A DNA stretch of 64,000 nucleotides, taken from positions 3,224,001-3,288,000 of the forward strand of contig JBCAMK010000002.1 of the NCBI GenBank assembly GCA_038503065.1, given 5' to 3'. A model generated the notes under the pieces. That model saw only the letters and a list, made by a program, of their open reading frames with translations. It was not told where the DNA came from and made no database searches. The position numbers and the translations under genes are program-made. Source of the DNA: Paragyromitra xinjiangensis (Eukaryota > Ascomycota > Pezizomycetes > Pezizales > Discinaceae). Numbering within the stretch: position 1 is the stretch's first letter; the number at the start of each line of letters is the position of its first letter. Below are positions 40,127 through 50,646 of the stretch, in pieces.

Positions 40127-42400
40127 TCAATTCTTTTGCAGAAACCCCTGGAACGCTTTCTGATCAATCGACACCTGTCCAATCGCCTTCAACCTCTTCC
40201 GTCCCTCCTTCTGATTCTCCAACAGTTTCATCCTCCTCGTTCGATCACCACCATACAGTTTCGCCGTAACATCCTTCCTCACCGCCTTCACCGTTTCCCT
40301 CGCCACAATCTGTCTCCCAACCGCAGCTTGAATCACAACCTCAAACAGCTGCCGGTCGACATATTCCTTGAACTTAGTGACCCATTTCCGACCAGTTCGC
40401 TGTACCTGGGATCTATGCAGGACCTGGGAGATGGCGTCAACGGGCTCTTTATTAACTAGGAGCTGCAGCTTAACGATATCACTCTTCTGGTAACCAGCGT
40501 CCTCGTAGTCAAGTGACGCATAACCCTTCGTGAGACCCTTGAGCTTACCGAAGAAGTTGTCAACGAGCTGTGCGAGTGGAAGGCGATATTTAAGGATTAC
40601 TTGAGTGGCAGTCCAGAAGTTGAGTTCGACCTGGGTGCCACGGTTTGCCTCACAGAGCTCGATAACGCTGCCGAGGTATTCCTCTGGAACTGTTATTGTG
40701 GCTAGAACGAGAGGCTCGTAGAGTCCTTCCATTTTGTTGAAGTCAGAGTCGGCGCTAGGGAACTCGTGGGGGTTTCGGATGATCGCTTCGGTGCCGTTTT
40801 TGTATTGGATTTTGAAAGGTACTGTTGGTGCGGTGATGATGATTGAGGCGCCGTGTTCTTGTCGTAGCCGGTCTTCGAATACTGAGCAGTGTAGTGTACC
40901 TGAAACCGATCAACAAACCCACAATCATACTTATTTCGTGGGGAACAAACCTAGGAACCCTAACCTCCACCCCTGTCCCAGAGCTTCAGAATGCTCCCTA
41001 TTAAGCGTAACACTCCTATCGTTGATAACCAATTGATTAATGCTATCATCCAAATGACCAAACTCCCCCTGATCAACTGGAAACGCCCCAACAAACACCA
41101 TCGGCTTCGGTTCCTCGAACCCTAAATACGGCTCTACAACGTTCTCCATACCCACATGCGTGAACGTATCTCCAATCTTGGCTTCCTTGCTAATCTTCAT
41201 CCCTGGGTTGAAGAAGATGTATCCTACTTGTCCTGCTCGGAGAGACGATGTAGAGGTTTCGAGGGGATGCATTATCCCGACTTCACCGACTATGTATTGC
41301 TTTTTGGTGGCAAAAGAGATGATTTTATCCCCAGGACGGAGAGTCCCATCGAAGATGCGGATGAGGAGGATCACGCCTTTGTAGGTGTCGTACCAGGAGT
41401 CGACGAGGAGCATTCGTAGAGGAGCTTCATGGGAGCCAATAGGTCTGGGATATATACTAATTAGCAATTGCTTGGGAACTCGGAAACAGAGGGTTTATTA
41501 CGCGGGGATTTGTTCAACGACAGCTGGCAGTATAGATTCGACATTCTTCCCCGACTTGGCGGATACTAGAATAGCTCTCTTAGGATCTAATTCGAAACTA
41601 TTCTTCATCTGCTCCAACGCCCTTTCCGGATCTGCAGAAGGCAGATCAATCTTATTGATGACCGGGATGAGCTGAAGGCCCTGAGAGAACGCTAGATAGA
41701 AATTCGCGACCGTCTGCGCTATCCAATGCCCCATATGTTAGTCCCGCCTGTACCAAAGCTTCGGGGACTATAAATACCTTGAACACCCTGCGATGCATCC
41801 ACCAACAGTAATGCTCCACCGCACGAAGCATAACTCCTCGATACTTCCTCTCGGAAGTCAACATGTCCAGGCGTATCCACAAGGTGGAGTAGATAATCCT
41901 CCCCTTTGTAGTTATAGATCATACTACATGTCTGCGCCTTCACCGTAATCCCACGTTCCCGCTCAACATCGAGTTTATCCAGAATCTGCTTATTCCCACC
42001 TGGCGCGATAGTCCCCGTGAACTCCAGAAGCCGATCACTAACTACACCACTATATCAGAACCCAAGAACATAAACCAAAAAGACTAAAACTAGTGGTATA
42101 TACGAGTGCTTTTCCCATGATCCTACAAGCCACTAGTTAGCCTCCCCCCACTATTAGAGGAGGTTTAAAACTCACCACATGCGCCACAATACAAAAGTTC
42201 CGGAACCTCTCCAACGGGATCGCATCAATCCTCCTCTCCAGCTCCGCTGCAACCTTGACTGAATTCGCCCGTACCGTACTCGAGAATAGACGTGCTGCTG
42301 TGAGCGTTGGACGCAACGGTAGTCGCGCCCGCGCGAACGAGGAGGGCCCGGAACGCTCGAGGGGCAGGAGAAGCCTACGCAGTATGGTGCATTGCCGCAT
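40127..42400 (-). CDS. guf1: Mitochondrial translation GTPase GUF1 (LepA/EF4 family)
   Basis: Six exons: 42176-42400, 42104-42122, 41778-42041, 41502-41718, 40951-41444, 40127-40899, giving 663 aa. A mitochondrial presequence (Arg-rich, with [12 protein letters not shown]) precedes [18 protein letters not shown]. The product is a ribosome-dependent GTPase that promotes back-translocation and helps mitochondrial protein synthesis under stress. G1 is AHVDHGKST (73-81), G3 DTPGH (137-141) and G4 NKID (191-194). The LepA-specific C-terminal block is present ([40 protein letters not shown]). Exon 2 is a 19-base microexon encoding the P-loop residues DHGKST. Divergent from the hydrolase gene at 42672. 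Confidence 0.97.
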
Positions 42401-42622
42401 TGGGCGGGTCGGACGCTAGGGGGGGAATTCGTATGTACAGAGACGCGGGGTTGGACAGGCGGTTTCGGTGGTGTTGAGTTGAGGCTTTGAAATTTCAATG
42501 AGGCTCTGCTGGGGGCCAAGCGATCTGGTGTAGGTTGGTTCACGAGAGATCACTCGTTGGGGTTCTTGGTGGTTGTCAATGATGTCAGAGGTGGGTAGAA
42601 ATCATAGTTATGCTAGAAACAG

Positions 42623-42629
42623 TATAAAA
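42623..42629 (+). promoter_or_regulatory. TATA-like box of the alpha/beta hydrolase gene
   Basis: TATAAAA, 43 bases before the preferred start codon at 42672. It lies in the 271-base interval shared with GUF1. If it is the TATA box, the earlier ATG at 42573 cannot be the usual start. Confidence 0.4.
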
Positions 42630-42671
42630 AACACCCCCACTACCTCTTCACCCTCCACTTTCTATACCGCC

Positions 42672-43556
42672 ATGCCCCTCATACACCAAAAGATCCGTCT
42701 AGCCCCCTCCTCCCCCTCCTCCCTCTCCTGCACTCTCTTCCACCCTCCCACTCCCACTCCCTCCACTCCTTTCGTAGTCTTCATCAACGGCCTCCTCACC
42801 AAATCCCACGACTGGGAACCCACCCTCAACGCCCTCACAACCCTCCCAAACCCGCCCTCCATCTTAACCTACGACCGCTTCAACGTCCCTCCATCCGACC
42901 CCCTCCCCGCAGACCGAACCACCAATGACATATCCACCGCCGCACACGACCTCGGCGCTCTTCTAGAGAAAGTATACCCGCTCCTCGAGCTCCCACGGGA
43001 TACGCCATTAGTGCTAGTTGGGTCGTCAATCGGGTGCTGCATCATACGGTTGTTTATCGAGTATTATGCTACTCGTGGGGGCGGGTATAATATTGCAGGG
43101 GTGTTGTTCTTGGATTCTTATATCTCGAATACCGACTTCACGTCGCTTTTCCCTCCGGTTACTGATGATGAACCGGAGTCGTTATCGCGGACTCGGGCTA
43201 TTATAGCTCAGCGCTTTCATCCGGGTGTTGGGAATGCTGAGTATCTTGATCGTTCGACTGCGCAGGAGCTTTTACCAGGAGCTTCGGGTCCTGGGTTTCT
43301 TGGTGACCCAGTGTTGGTTGTTGTTGGTCATGATCCGGAATATAATGCGGAGGATATGGTTTTGCGTTTGAATATCGATAAGGCGTGTTATCTACGCTAT
43401 GTGCAGAGTGCATGGAATGAGTATAATGATGGGTTGGTGCAGCTTTCGTCTAGGGGAAGACAAGTTAAGGCTGAGAGATCGGGTCATTTTATTTATCGTG
43501 ATAGACCAGACTTGGTCTCAAGGGAGATTGAAGCTATTTTGAAGGCGGTATCGTAA
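42672..43556 (+). CDS. Alpha/beta-hydrolase fold protein
   Basis: Single exon, 294 aa from the preferred start at 42672 (MPLIHQKIRLAPSS). An upstream in-frame ATG at 42573 would add 33 low-complexity residues and lies before the TATA-like box. The fold is indicated by VVFINGLLTKSHDWEPTL (oxyanion-loop region), the nucleophile elbow G-S-S-I-G (117-121, Ser119) and the late His272 in SGHFIYRDRPDLV. Between them is the LFLDSYI strand. This resembles fungal esterase/lipase-like hydrolases, but the substrate is unknown. No signal peptide is visible, so it is probably cytosolic. The first 100 codons are strongly C-rich and differ in codon use from the rest. Confidence 0.85.
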   Translation: MPLIHQKIRLAPSSPSSLSCTLFHPPTPTPSTPFVVFINGLLTKSHDWEPTLNALTTLPNPPSILTYDRFNVPPSDPLPADRTTNDISTAAHDLGALLEKVYPLLELPRDTPLVLVGSSIGCCIIRLFIEYYATRGGGYNIAGVLFLDSYISNTDFTSLFPPVTDDEPESLSRTRAIIAQRFHPGVGNAEYLDRSTAQELLPGASGPGFLGDPVLVVVGHDPEYNAEDMVLRLNIDKACYLRYVQSAWNEYNDGLVQLSSRGRQVKAERSGHFIYRDRPDLVSREIEAILKAVS

Positions 43557-43868
43557 TAAGAAAACATGTTTGCATGAACACCCATTTCTCGTATACTGAG
43601 CTCTTCAAGGCCTGCCTATTATTGTAGAGAGACCATCAAACAAAACCTTACACCTATAAACACTGACTCAACGGACTCCCAGCGCCAACCTGTTGATCAA
43701 AAACACCAAGGAGAAATACAACTACATCGCAGAAGTGGTAAGAAAAACAGAATTAGAAAAACCCCTCCCCACAATAAAGTGCCTATAGAAAATGTTAAAG
43801 AGAAGGGAGAAATTAAAAGAGAAACTTTCAAACATGCTAATGACACCAGGCCAAGCCTCTGTAGCCCA
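43557..43868. other. Convergent 3' region
   Basis: 312 bases between the hydrolase stop and the stop of the minus-strand unknown gene. No feature is seen. Confidence 0.5.
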
Positions 43869-45407
43869 TCAATCAAACCTAACAATGACGATCTTGTCGC
43901 CCACCCTCTCCTCTGAAACCTCTCCTTTGCGCCGAATTTCCGCCTCTTTACCGTAAACCCAATACCTCTTGTCACGTTTATCCATTCGTGTTAAGACCTT
44001 ATTACGGGCATCGTCAAGTCCAGGCAACGGAAGCTCTACAAAATTTGAGCTGATATGGGTGCTGCTTCCTTCATCTGGGTCCGCGGCATCTTGCGCAGTA
44101 GCAGCATGGTCAACATGATGCTCCTCCCAGAACTTCCCAAAAAGCTTTGGTTTTCTCTTCGACGGCGGATCGATACGTTTAGCAACGTCACGGACGGCCA
44201 CTTTCCCCCCGGCATCAAGAGTAACCTTAAATTTAGGCCTCATAAGTTTCCCTGCGGGAATGAACGTTTTATCATCTCTTCCTGGATCATGCGGGTAGAC
44301 AATGGCATCGCAGGGTGACAGCGGGCTCATCAAACCAAATCCCTTGTCAAAATTCTCCGGATCCAGTATGAGGGTGTCCGGGGACATGACACTATAGACC
44401 GCATATACCGTCTTGTTTTTCTTTTCCTCGTCCTTTACCCAGAAGTATGGTGGATATGGCCCAGATTCGTTTCCATACTCCAAACGATCGAGGTCAACCC
44501 CATCCGGCAAGCCTTCTAAGCCTGCACGAAAATTTTCACGATTTCGAACCCTCACGCTATATGTTGGGCTAGGATAAACCTCTTCGAAATCAATTTTTCC
44601 CTGCGTATCCTTGTAAAGACTGACATCGCTGAGATCTTCTGGGTCGTCGGGGTCCACAGCCCAATCTTGACCTTGGCGCCATTCAGCGATATTGGAAGGT
44701 AAACGCGGCGAAGGACGAGCAGTGACATCCCAAGTCACCATGTTGACCTGCTCAATATCTGATGTGATACCTGGGACGAACAAATCACCCGTCATGCGGA
44801 CTCTCACTATGTCCTCGTCCGGGTCTCTTGCAAAATTTCCGGAAGGCTCGGTCTTAGGATGCTTCAGATTCTTGACAGTGGTTCCAACGTCAAAATCGAT
44901 CCAGAAGGAAGAGTTTAAAACACTTCCATTCATTTCTCTTGCGTGACTGCCGAGACACCGAAGAGTAACGCGTTTTATTACAGTGCATTCGCTCCAGGTA
45001 TTGTCCACTGGATTAAACTGAGGTAACGCGTGGATCTCAACAACAGGACGACGATCAGCGCTAGGAGGAAGGAAACCAAGATAGAACACTTCGCTACGAG
45101 TATCCGGCGCAATCGTGAATGTGCTAAGAGGCGGATAGAGTGCCTTCTTTTTGATTGTAAAGTGATGCCCTTGGTGCAAAGGTTCCGAGGACTCCCTGTG
45201 GGATGTTAAGGAAAATCGTTTGTTGGTAGTCTTGGTTTTCTTGGTTTTCGGGAAGATGTAGCCCTCAAGGCGTTGCTCGACGAGATCAAATTCAGTAATC
45301 GCATAAAATTCGTTTAGGGCGGTCTCCATGATAAAAGAGTCGCGTTCAAACCAAGTCCAAAGAAGCTTCCCGCGGTTATGTGGTTTGGTAGAGAAGACAG
45401 CACACAT
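43869..45407 (-). CDS. Hypothetical protein, 512 aa, unknown family
   Basis: A single long exon with ordinary coding composition. I do not recognise the family. Visible features are an N-terminal region with KTKKTKTTNKR, a beta-rich middle (SEVFYLGFLPPSADRRPVV, WSECTVIKRVTLRCLG), an acidic PDDPEDLSD turn and a Lys/Arg-rich C-terminus ending in KIVIVRFD. There is no signal peptide, membrane span or catalytic motif. The start at 45407 (MCAVFSTKPHNRGKLLW) is the first ATG. It lies 136 bases from the stop of the upstream F-box gene on the same strand. Intracellular by appearance. Confidence 0.75.
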   Translation of the reverse strand: MCAVFSTKPHNRGKLLWTWFERDSFIMETALNEFYAITEFDLVEQRLEGYIFPKTKKTKTTNKRFSLTSHRESSEPLHQGHHFTIKKKALYPPLSTFTIAPDTRSEVFYLGFLPPSADRRPVVEIHALPQFNPVDNTWSECTVIKRVTLRCLGSHAREMNGSVLNSSFWIDFDVGTTVKNLKHPKTEPSGNFARDPDEDIVRVRMTGDLFVPGITSDIEQVNMVTWDVTARPSPRLPSNIAEWRQGQDWAVDPDDPEDLSDVSLYKDTQGKIDFEEVYPSPTYSVRVRNRENFRAGLEGLPDGVDLDRLEYGNESGPYPPYFWVKDEEKKNKTVYAVYSVMSPDTLILDPENFDKGFGLMSPLSPCDAIVYPHDPGRDDKTFIPAGKLMRPKFKVTLDAGGKVAVRDVAKRIDPPSKRKPKLFGKFWEEHHVDHAATAQDAADPDEGSSTHISSNFVELPLPGLDDARNKVLTRMDKRDKRYWVYGKEAEIRRKGEVSEERVGDKIVIVRFD

Positions 45408-45543
45408 TGTGTGGGGGTGTTGGAAGAATTGCCTGGGAGGAAGAGTACGTGAGCTGGATGCGTGAGAGGGCTGTGTTCCCCACCTTCAAATGTAGCAGTT
45501 AGCTTCAAGAAAAGCAGGTAATTTTATGTGGAGACGGGAAAGA

Positions 45544-46243
45544 TCAAGCGTACGTCCAATTCCACAAACTAGACAAAATTCCTAATCCCTTTCCGCCTTG
45601 TAGGTTTTCGTGTGGTACTGGGTGAATATGAGCTTCTCCAACAACAAGCAGCACACCACCGTTCATCGCTATCCGGATGCTTTCCCCGTCCCGCAGGAAA
45701 ATTCTCTCTGAGCGTTTCATCATACATTCGTCGAGCTCGGTCTTCAGGTCGATAAAAATATCAGGGCAAGCGGTATCATCGTCGATGCTGCCTAGGCTCT
45801 TGAGGACGATAACGCCCCGATTTCTTGGAGACAAATGACGTCAGAAGAGGCTCGAGCAGAAGGATTAGAGAAGGAAAATCGATATACCGTTGATAAGCTA
45901 GCAAGCCAGCCTCTGGATCCACCAAAAAGCCATTAGATAAGCTAGTTGATCCAGATGCCACCTCGTCGATAATCTCCACATGAGATGGTCTCCCTTGCTT
46001 CCACCTCTGTGACCTCAGATATGCAGCATCGAAATCCTTCCTAGTGCGCTCTGCTTTGCTTGCCTCTGAAGATAACGGGAAATAAAGCTTTTGTGCGAAA
46101 TGGCAAAGGTCCTCAGAAGTAAAGTATTCGTAATATTGGCGAGAAACTAGACGGAGGGCTGTCATATCACGAGCAGACAGAGATCCTAAAACGAGCCGAC
46201 ATATCTCTGGAGGAATTGTAATTAATGACAGTGGGTGAGCCAT
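45544..46243 (-). CDS. F-box protein
   Basis: Two exons, 45888-46243 and 45544-45823, with a 64-base intron, giving 211 aa. The F-box is N-terminal (ITIPPEICRLVLGSLSARDM, then TALRLVSRQYYEYF; residues about 8-45). No repeats follow; the rest is a short mixed domain ending in LGILSSLWNWTYA. If exon 1 is read without splicing it gives a false C-terminus. It probably links a substrate to the SCF ligase, which is not identifiable here. It is head-to-tail with the 512-residue gene, so the two may be co-regulated. Confidence 0.75.
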
Positions 46244-48303
46244 GATGAAGATACCGAGGGGATATGATGAAAAGATAGAGAAGAAGAGGAAAGAGATGGA
46301 AATGAGGAGATGGAGAGATGAGGAGAAGAACGTGTCGTCCGAACCTCAGCGGACGGCACTGGAGAATAGTGACTCTGACAGGAGCGCAGACAGATTCACG
46401 AGCTATTGTCCCACGCCTCGTTTCTGCGGGTTAGGCTTGTGCGGCTGAGTGTTACATACATTCAAAAGCAACAGCCAAGCCCCCATAGAACCGGTTTTGT
46501 GCCTGGCTGAGGGAAAGCTTCCCCTCCCAGAACGCTTTTGGCCACGAAAGATCTCCACTGGGATCGCGCAGATGCAAGGTACCATTGCCTAGACTTCCTT
46601 CAGGCACTGGGCAGTTCTAGCAAATTTTTTAGGCATTGCTGCGCCATGAAATCCTCGCTAATTTCGACTCACCTTTCTACATTGCAACATCTGCGACCAG
46701 GGTTGCAGGAATCTCTGTGTTATATCTAGAGTTCGATTTACGCGGTTTCCCAGCCTAGCTATGGTTTAGCGAAAAAAAGAAAGAAGGAAAGACCAAGAAA
46801 AAGTGTTGAGCGAATGGCATATCAAATGGGAATGCTCCCTGCTCAACTAAACCTTTAAGCTGAAACAACGAGGCGTTTTTGAGACTCCCCCACCAGCCCG
46901 AAAGCCGAATGTGCGGTCATAGTAGCATCTGATGTGCCCCTAACCCTTCATACTTCCCCTAATACACATCATAGTTATGCATTTCGCATGGCTACTGGCT
47001 ATATATAGAGCATCTAAAATAAAGAAAGGACAGTAAAACCTGCCGAAAATTGACATCATGTCTCAAGAGGCCATGAAGTGGAAGATAAAAAAGCAAACCA
47101 CGTAGTGTTTAGGCTTGAGCACAGAGAATGACAAACACCTATACTCCTAATAAGGACTTGAAACGTTAGGTTCATGTCCACGACCCCAATGCTTGGGCTC
47201 AGGCCTCGATACCCCATACAGTTACTATAACCTCCATATATCGTTCATCGCCGTACGCGTGTGTTTTGGTTAATTTCCGAATGTGACTATTAATGGAGTA
47301 AATTAATCCACGGGGTTTACATGAGCTCAGGCGTGTACAAATAAAAACTACTACTTTGCATTAAAGCTTTTTTTGGTCCGTAACATGGCGCTTGCATAGT
47401 AACCAATCACCAATTATCACTCCCCTCTTTTCGTAAATTCGAACTCGTTGATTGGAATATGTGCTTACGTACATGTATTCGGCACAAGGCCTAGCAGGGC
47501 GTTCTGGGTCGCATGCGTCGTCAGTATGTGATCGATCCTGAATAACATAGGACTTTGGCTCAGTAGACTCGATAAGCTATCGATATATCTTGATATCGCA
47601 CGCGTTTAGTTAAGGAAATAAGGTAGTCGTGCTAGGAAGCGTCAATAGAACTCGAAGACTTGCATGCGAAGTGGACCAAGCCTGAAGGTGTTCATGAACC
47701 ACGTGTTACAGAGCGTGATTAGTAAATTCAAAGAGATTTCCTAGGAGAGAGCGGCAGCGAGTTAAGAGAAGGTGAGGGGAAAAATTCGTAAAAGAGGGGG
47801 ATTCAAGAAGATATATAAGTTTGAGAGTAATAATTTGAACGGCGATCATTACACATGTACTAGCCCAGCCCCTTCAGCATTTCTCTACCGGAGATCTTCA
47901 ACACGTCACCCATGAATGAATAGTGCATGCCAATGTTGAAGAAGGGGTCCAATTGGGTTGGATCGAGGATCACTTGAGACATATATACCAGTTCCTTCCT
48001 ACGGGATGCCAACGCGAAAATCTCAGTCAATTGACAGCTATCCTACATTCAAACAGCCTCGGGATACCCGAAACTAGACGACTACTCCTAAAATCACCGT
48101 GTCAGCCTAACGAAGGCGACGTTGTTAAAATGCCGAGCCTTTTAAACTTCCTTTTGAATAATTATTGCATGCAGATTTTCGGATACCCTTCCGAATCAAG
48201 TTGACGCTCCGAGCTCAGCCGAAGGACAAGATTCCAAGACGGCCGGGTGATTAGGAAATCATTCGCTGAGAATGGAGGCTTTTTTCTTTCTTGCGTAAAA
48301 GCT

Positions 48304-48331
48304 ACCTACGAAGGTGCCTATCTTCGTAGGT
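48304..48331. repeat. Perfect 10-bp inverted repeat
   Basis: ACCTACGAAG and CTTCGTAGGT separated by GTGCCTAT. It lies in non-coding DNA and might be a remnant of a small inverted-repeat element or a protein-binding palindrome. Confidence 0.6.
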
Positions 48332-48982
48332 TCTACTCCTAATGTAATTGGCTTCGTATTATCAGTCATAATTCGATCATCGGAGACCTTTTTTTCTCTA
48401 AAAAAAAGGATATAAACGAGTTGATATTATTCTTGGTACTATTTGAGACTCTTCGATCGATGTCTCGCCTCGAAAGGGCGCGGATTAGACCTTGTGGAAA
48501 TTACTTGATTGGGAATGATCAAGCTATCGCTGTTCAATAGTAGCCTGACCTATAGAAGTAAAGTAGCAAGCGAAGAGGAAAGAATTTGATCACTTCTAAA
48601 AACTAGCAATTCCTTAGGGTTCTAGTAATATGCGTGCCGTTAAGCGTAATAGTGCATTCATTGGCTCTATAAGTGATCACTCGTCTATATCCAATTTCTG
48701 TAGTACTCGCGTCGTGTAACACCTAGGTCGTACAACACAAGGCAAATCCTTGGTACTTTTCAAAAAAGCGTTCGTAGGCTATTATTCTGTCGCTCAAGGC
48801 CTACACGTGTCACGCGAGTTATCTATACGAGGTATCTGCGGGCAACTGCGAGAGGTCCATGGGCCCAATGTGATACAGCGTTACTCAAATTGTAGTACCT
48901 ATGGTACAGCCTAGATCGGCCATTGGTCTTTACAGCTAAACTCACCTAATTGGATATTTTACTGAGCATCGTTTGAGAATTG

Positions 48983-48989
48983 TATAAAA
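48983..48989 (+). promoter_or_regulatory. TATA box of the NlpC/P60 gene
   Basis: TATAAAA, 79 bases before the start codon at 49068. This is a usual distance in filamentous fungi. Confidence 0.45.
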
Positions 48990-49067
48990 CCCCCATACTC
49001 TTCCTCAAGTATCGCCTTCTTCAGAGAGATCCAACTCCACAATTCCCCTCTATCATTACACGTCACG

Positions 49068-50471
49068 ATGGCTTTACTTCGGAGCGTAATCACTGCGCTC
49101 CTCTTTTTAGCTGCCACGGCTTCGCCCGTGGGGCAAAACGTTGGTAGGGATGTCGCTGCTATGTCCGGGAACGAGCTATTTGAAAGAGCTGGCCCCTGCA
49201 CTGTTCCTGCCGGCTCTGGGACCTGTGCCAGCGTGTCTGCTAATCAGTGCCCTGGAGGAACGTTCTATCCTGGAAGCGGCCCAGTAGGTTCCTCGTCTTC
49301 TTTTAAGGGAACATGTTGGGTTGCTAATCTCAATAAATTCCGCTTCAGCCATGGCCTTGTCCCGGCAGCGATGATATTCAGTGTTGTGTCAAAGGTGGAG
49401 GAGGTGGCGGCCAAAGCTGCAGTGTTAGTCAAGGCTCTGGAACTTGTGGTAGCGTATCCGGCGGTGGTTGTCCTGGGGGAACGTTCTATGCTGGCACCGG
49501 TCCGGTAGGTTTCTCCAGGGCTTGAATTACTTGCACACAACTAACATTACTCCACAGAATTGGCCTTGCCCTGGTAGTGACGACATCCAGTGTTGTGTCA
49601 AAGGTGGAGGAGGTGGTGGTGGCCAAAGCTGTAGTGTTAGTCAAGGCTCTGGGACCTGTGGTAGTGTGTCCGGCGGCGGTTGTCCTGGGGGAACGTTCTA
49701 TGCTGGCACTGGTCCGGTAGGTTTCTCCAGGGCTTGAATTACTTGTACACAACTGACACCATCCTATAGAACTGGCCTTGCCCCGGTAGCAACGACATTC
49801 AATGCTGTGTTAAGGGCAATACTGGTGGTGGGGGTGATGTAGCGCAGAAAATATTAGCTAAGGCCGTGACAGCCGCTGGCACACCCTATGCATGGGGCGG
49901 AGGGAACTGTAACGGACCCACAGGCGATCAGTATGCTCCATGAACCTCTATGAAGAGATGTGGAAATATTAATAGGCTCGCTAGACCACCGTGGGATTAT
50001 GGTGAAATTGGCTTCGACTGCTCGGGGCTGGTAGCTTGGGCTATATGTCAAGTCACTGGCCGAAACCTCTTTGCAGAGGGCCTACGTGTCACTTCCAGCA
50101 TGTATTGCGCCAGCGCTACCCAGCTAAGATATCAGTATGCTCCCGAGGGTTTTTTGTAATTGTGGATATCACTAACAAGGAAGTAGGAAATACCCATACT
50201 CACAGCGCAAGCTTGGAGATGCGGTGTTCTTTGGCGGTGCTTGCGATTGCAATAGACGTTCAACTATTCACCACGTAGGACTTATGATGTATGTTGAGCT
50301 TTTATTGAATAGGGTCCTAAGGTTTAATTTCTTGGGCTGACTAGTGGTGACAACAGGGACTCCGGGGATCGTATGTGGAATGCGCCAAACGACCAGATCA
50401 ATAAAGTTTTGGAGTTGTCGATTAGTCGTTTTGGCGAGAAGCCGTGCCCTTATGTTATCCGGTTTGGCTAG
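49068..50471 (+). CDS. Secreted NlpC/P60 peptidase with cysteine-rich modules
   Basis: Seven exons: 49068-49283, 49349-49504, 49558-49716, 49770-49930, 49985-50134, 50187-50288, 50345-50471, giving 356 aa. A signal peptide is evident (SVITALLFLAATASP). Three Cys-rich modules follow, each of the type C-x-V-x(3)-SGTC-x-SV...CPGGTFYxGxGP then WPCPGSxDIQCCVKG, joined by Gly runs. The C-terminal NlpC/P60 domain (about 190-356) has YAWGG, catalytic Cys243 in GFDCSGLVAW and His310 in HHVGLM. The third polar residue is uncertain. The family cleaves D-gamma-glutamyl-meso-diaminopimelate bonds in bacterial peptidoglycan. Fungal members are secreted and thought to be of bacterial origin. A role against bacteria is inferred. 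Modules 2 and 3 arose by a recent tandem duplication. Confidence 0.88.
49349..49769 (+). repeat. Tandem duplication of one exon plus its intron
   Basis: 49349-49557 (exon 156 + intron 53 bases) and 49558-49769 (exon 159 + intron 53 bases) are near-identical. Both introns begin GTAGGTTTCTCCAGGGCTTG. The length difference is one Gly codon in the linker. Confidence 0.88.
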
Positions 50472-50646
50472 ATGGGTGGTTGAAGAAGTTGATGGTTCTT
50501 TTTCGTTTGACTTGTGGTTTGTGCCAGAATTGATGGCGGTTTATGGACTCATACTCAGAATATGTGAAATGACATACAATGCTACATGTATTTTTCTTCG
50601 AATTATAATTTAAAATCTTTCCGTAAGCTGCTTAATTCATTTCATC

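Larger units (their letters stand above)
46244..49067. other. Gene-poor interval of 2.8 kb
   Basis: No supported gene. It contains a TACATGTA (47470), a perfect 10-base inverted repeat (48304-48331) and the TATA-like box of the NlpC/P60 gene. Confidence 0.5.
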
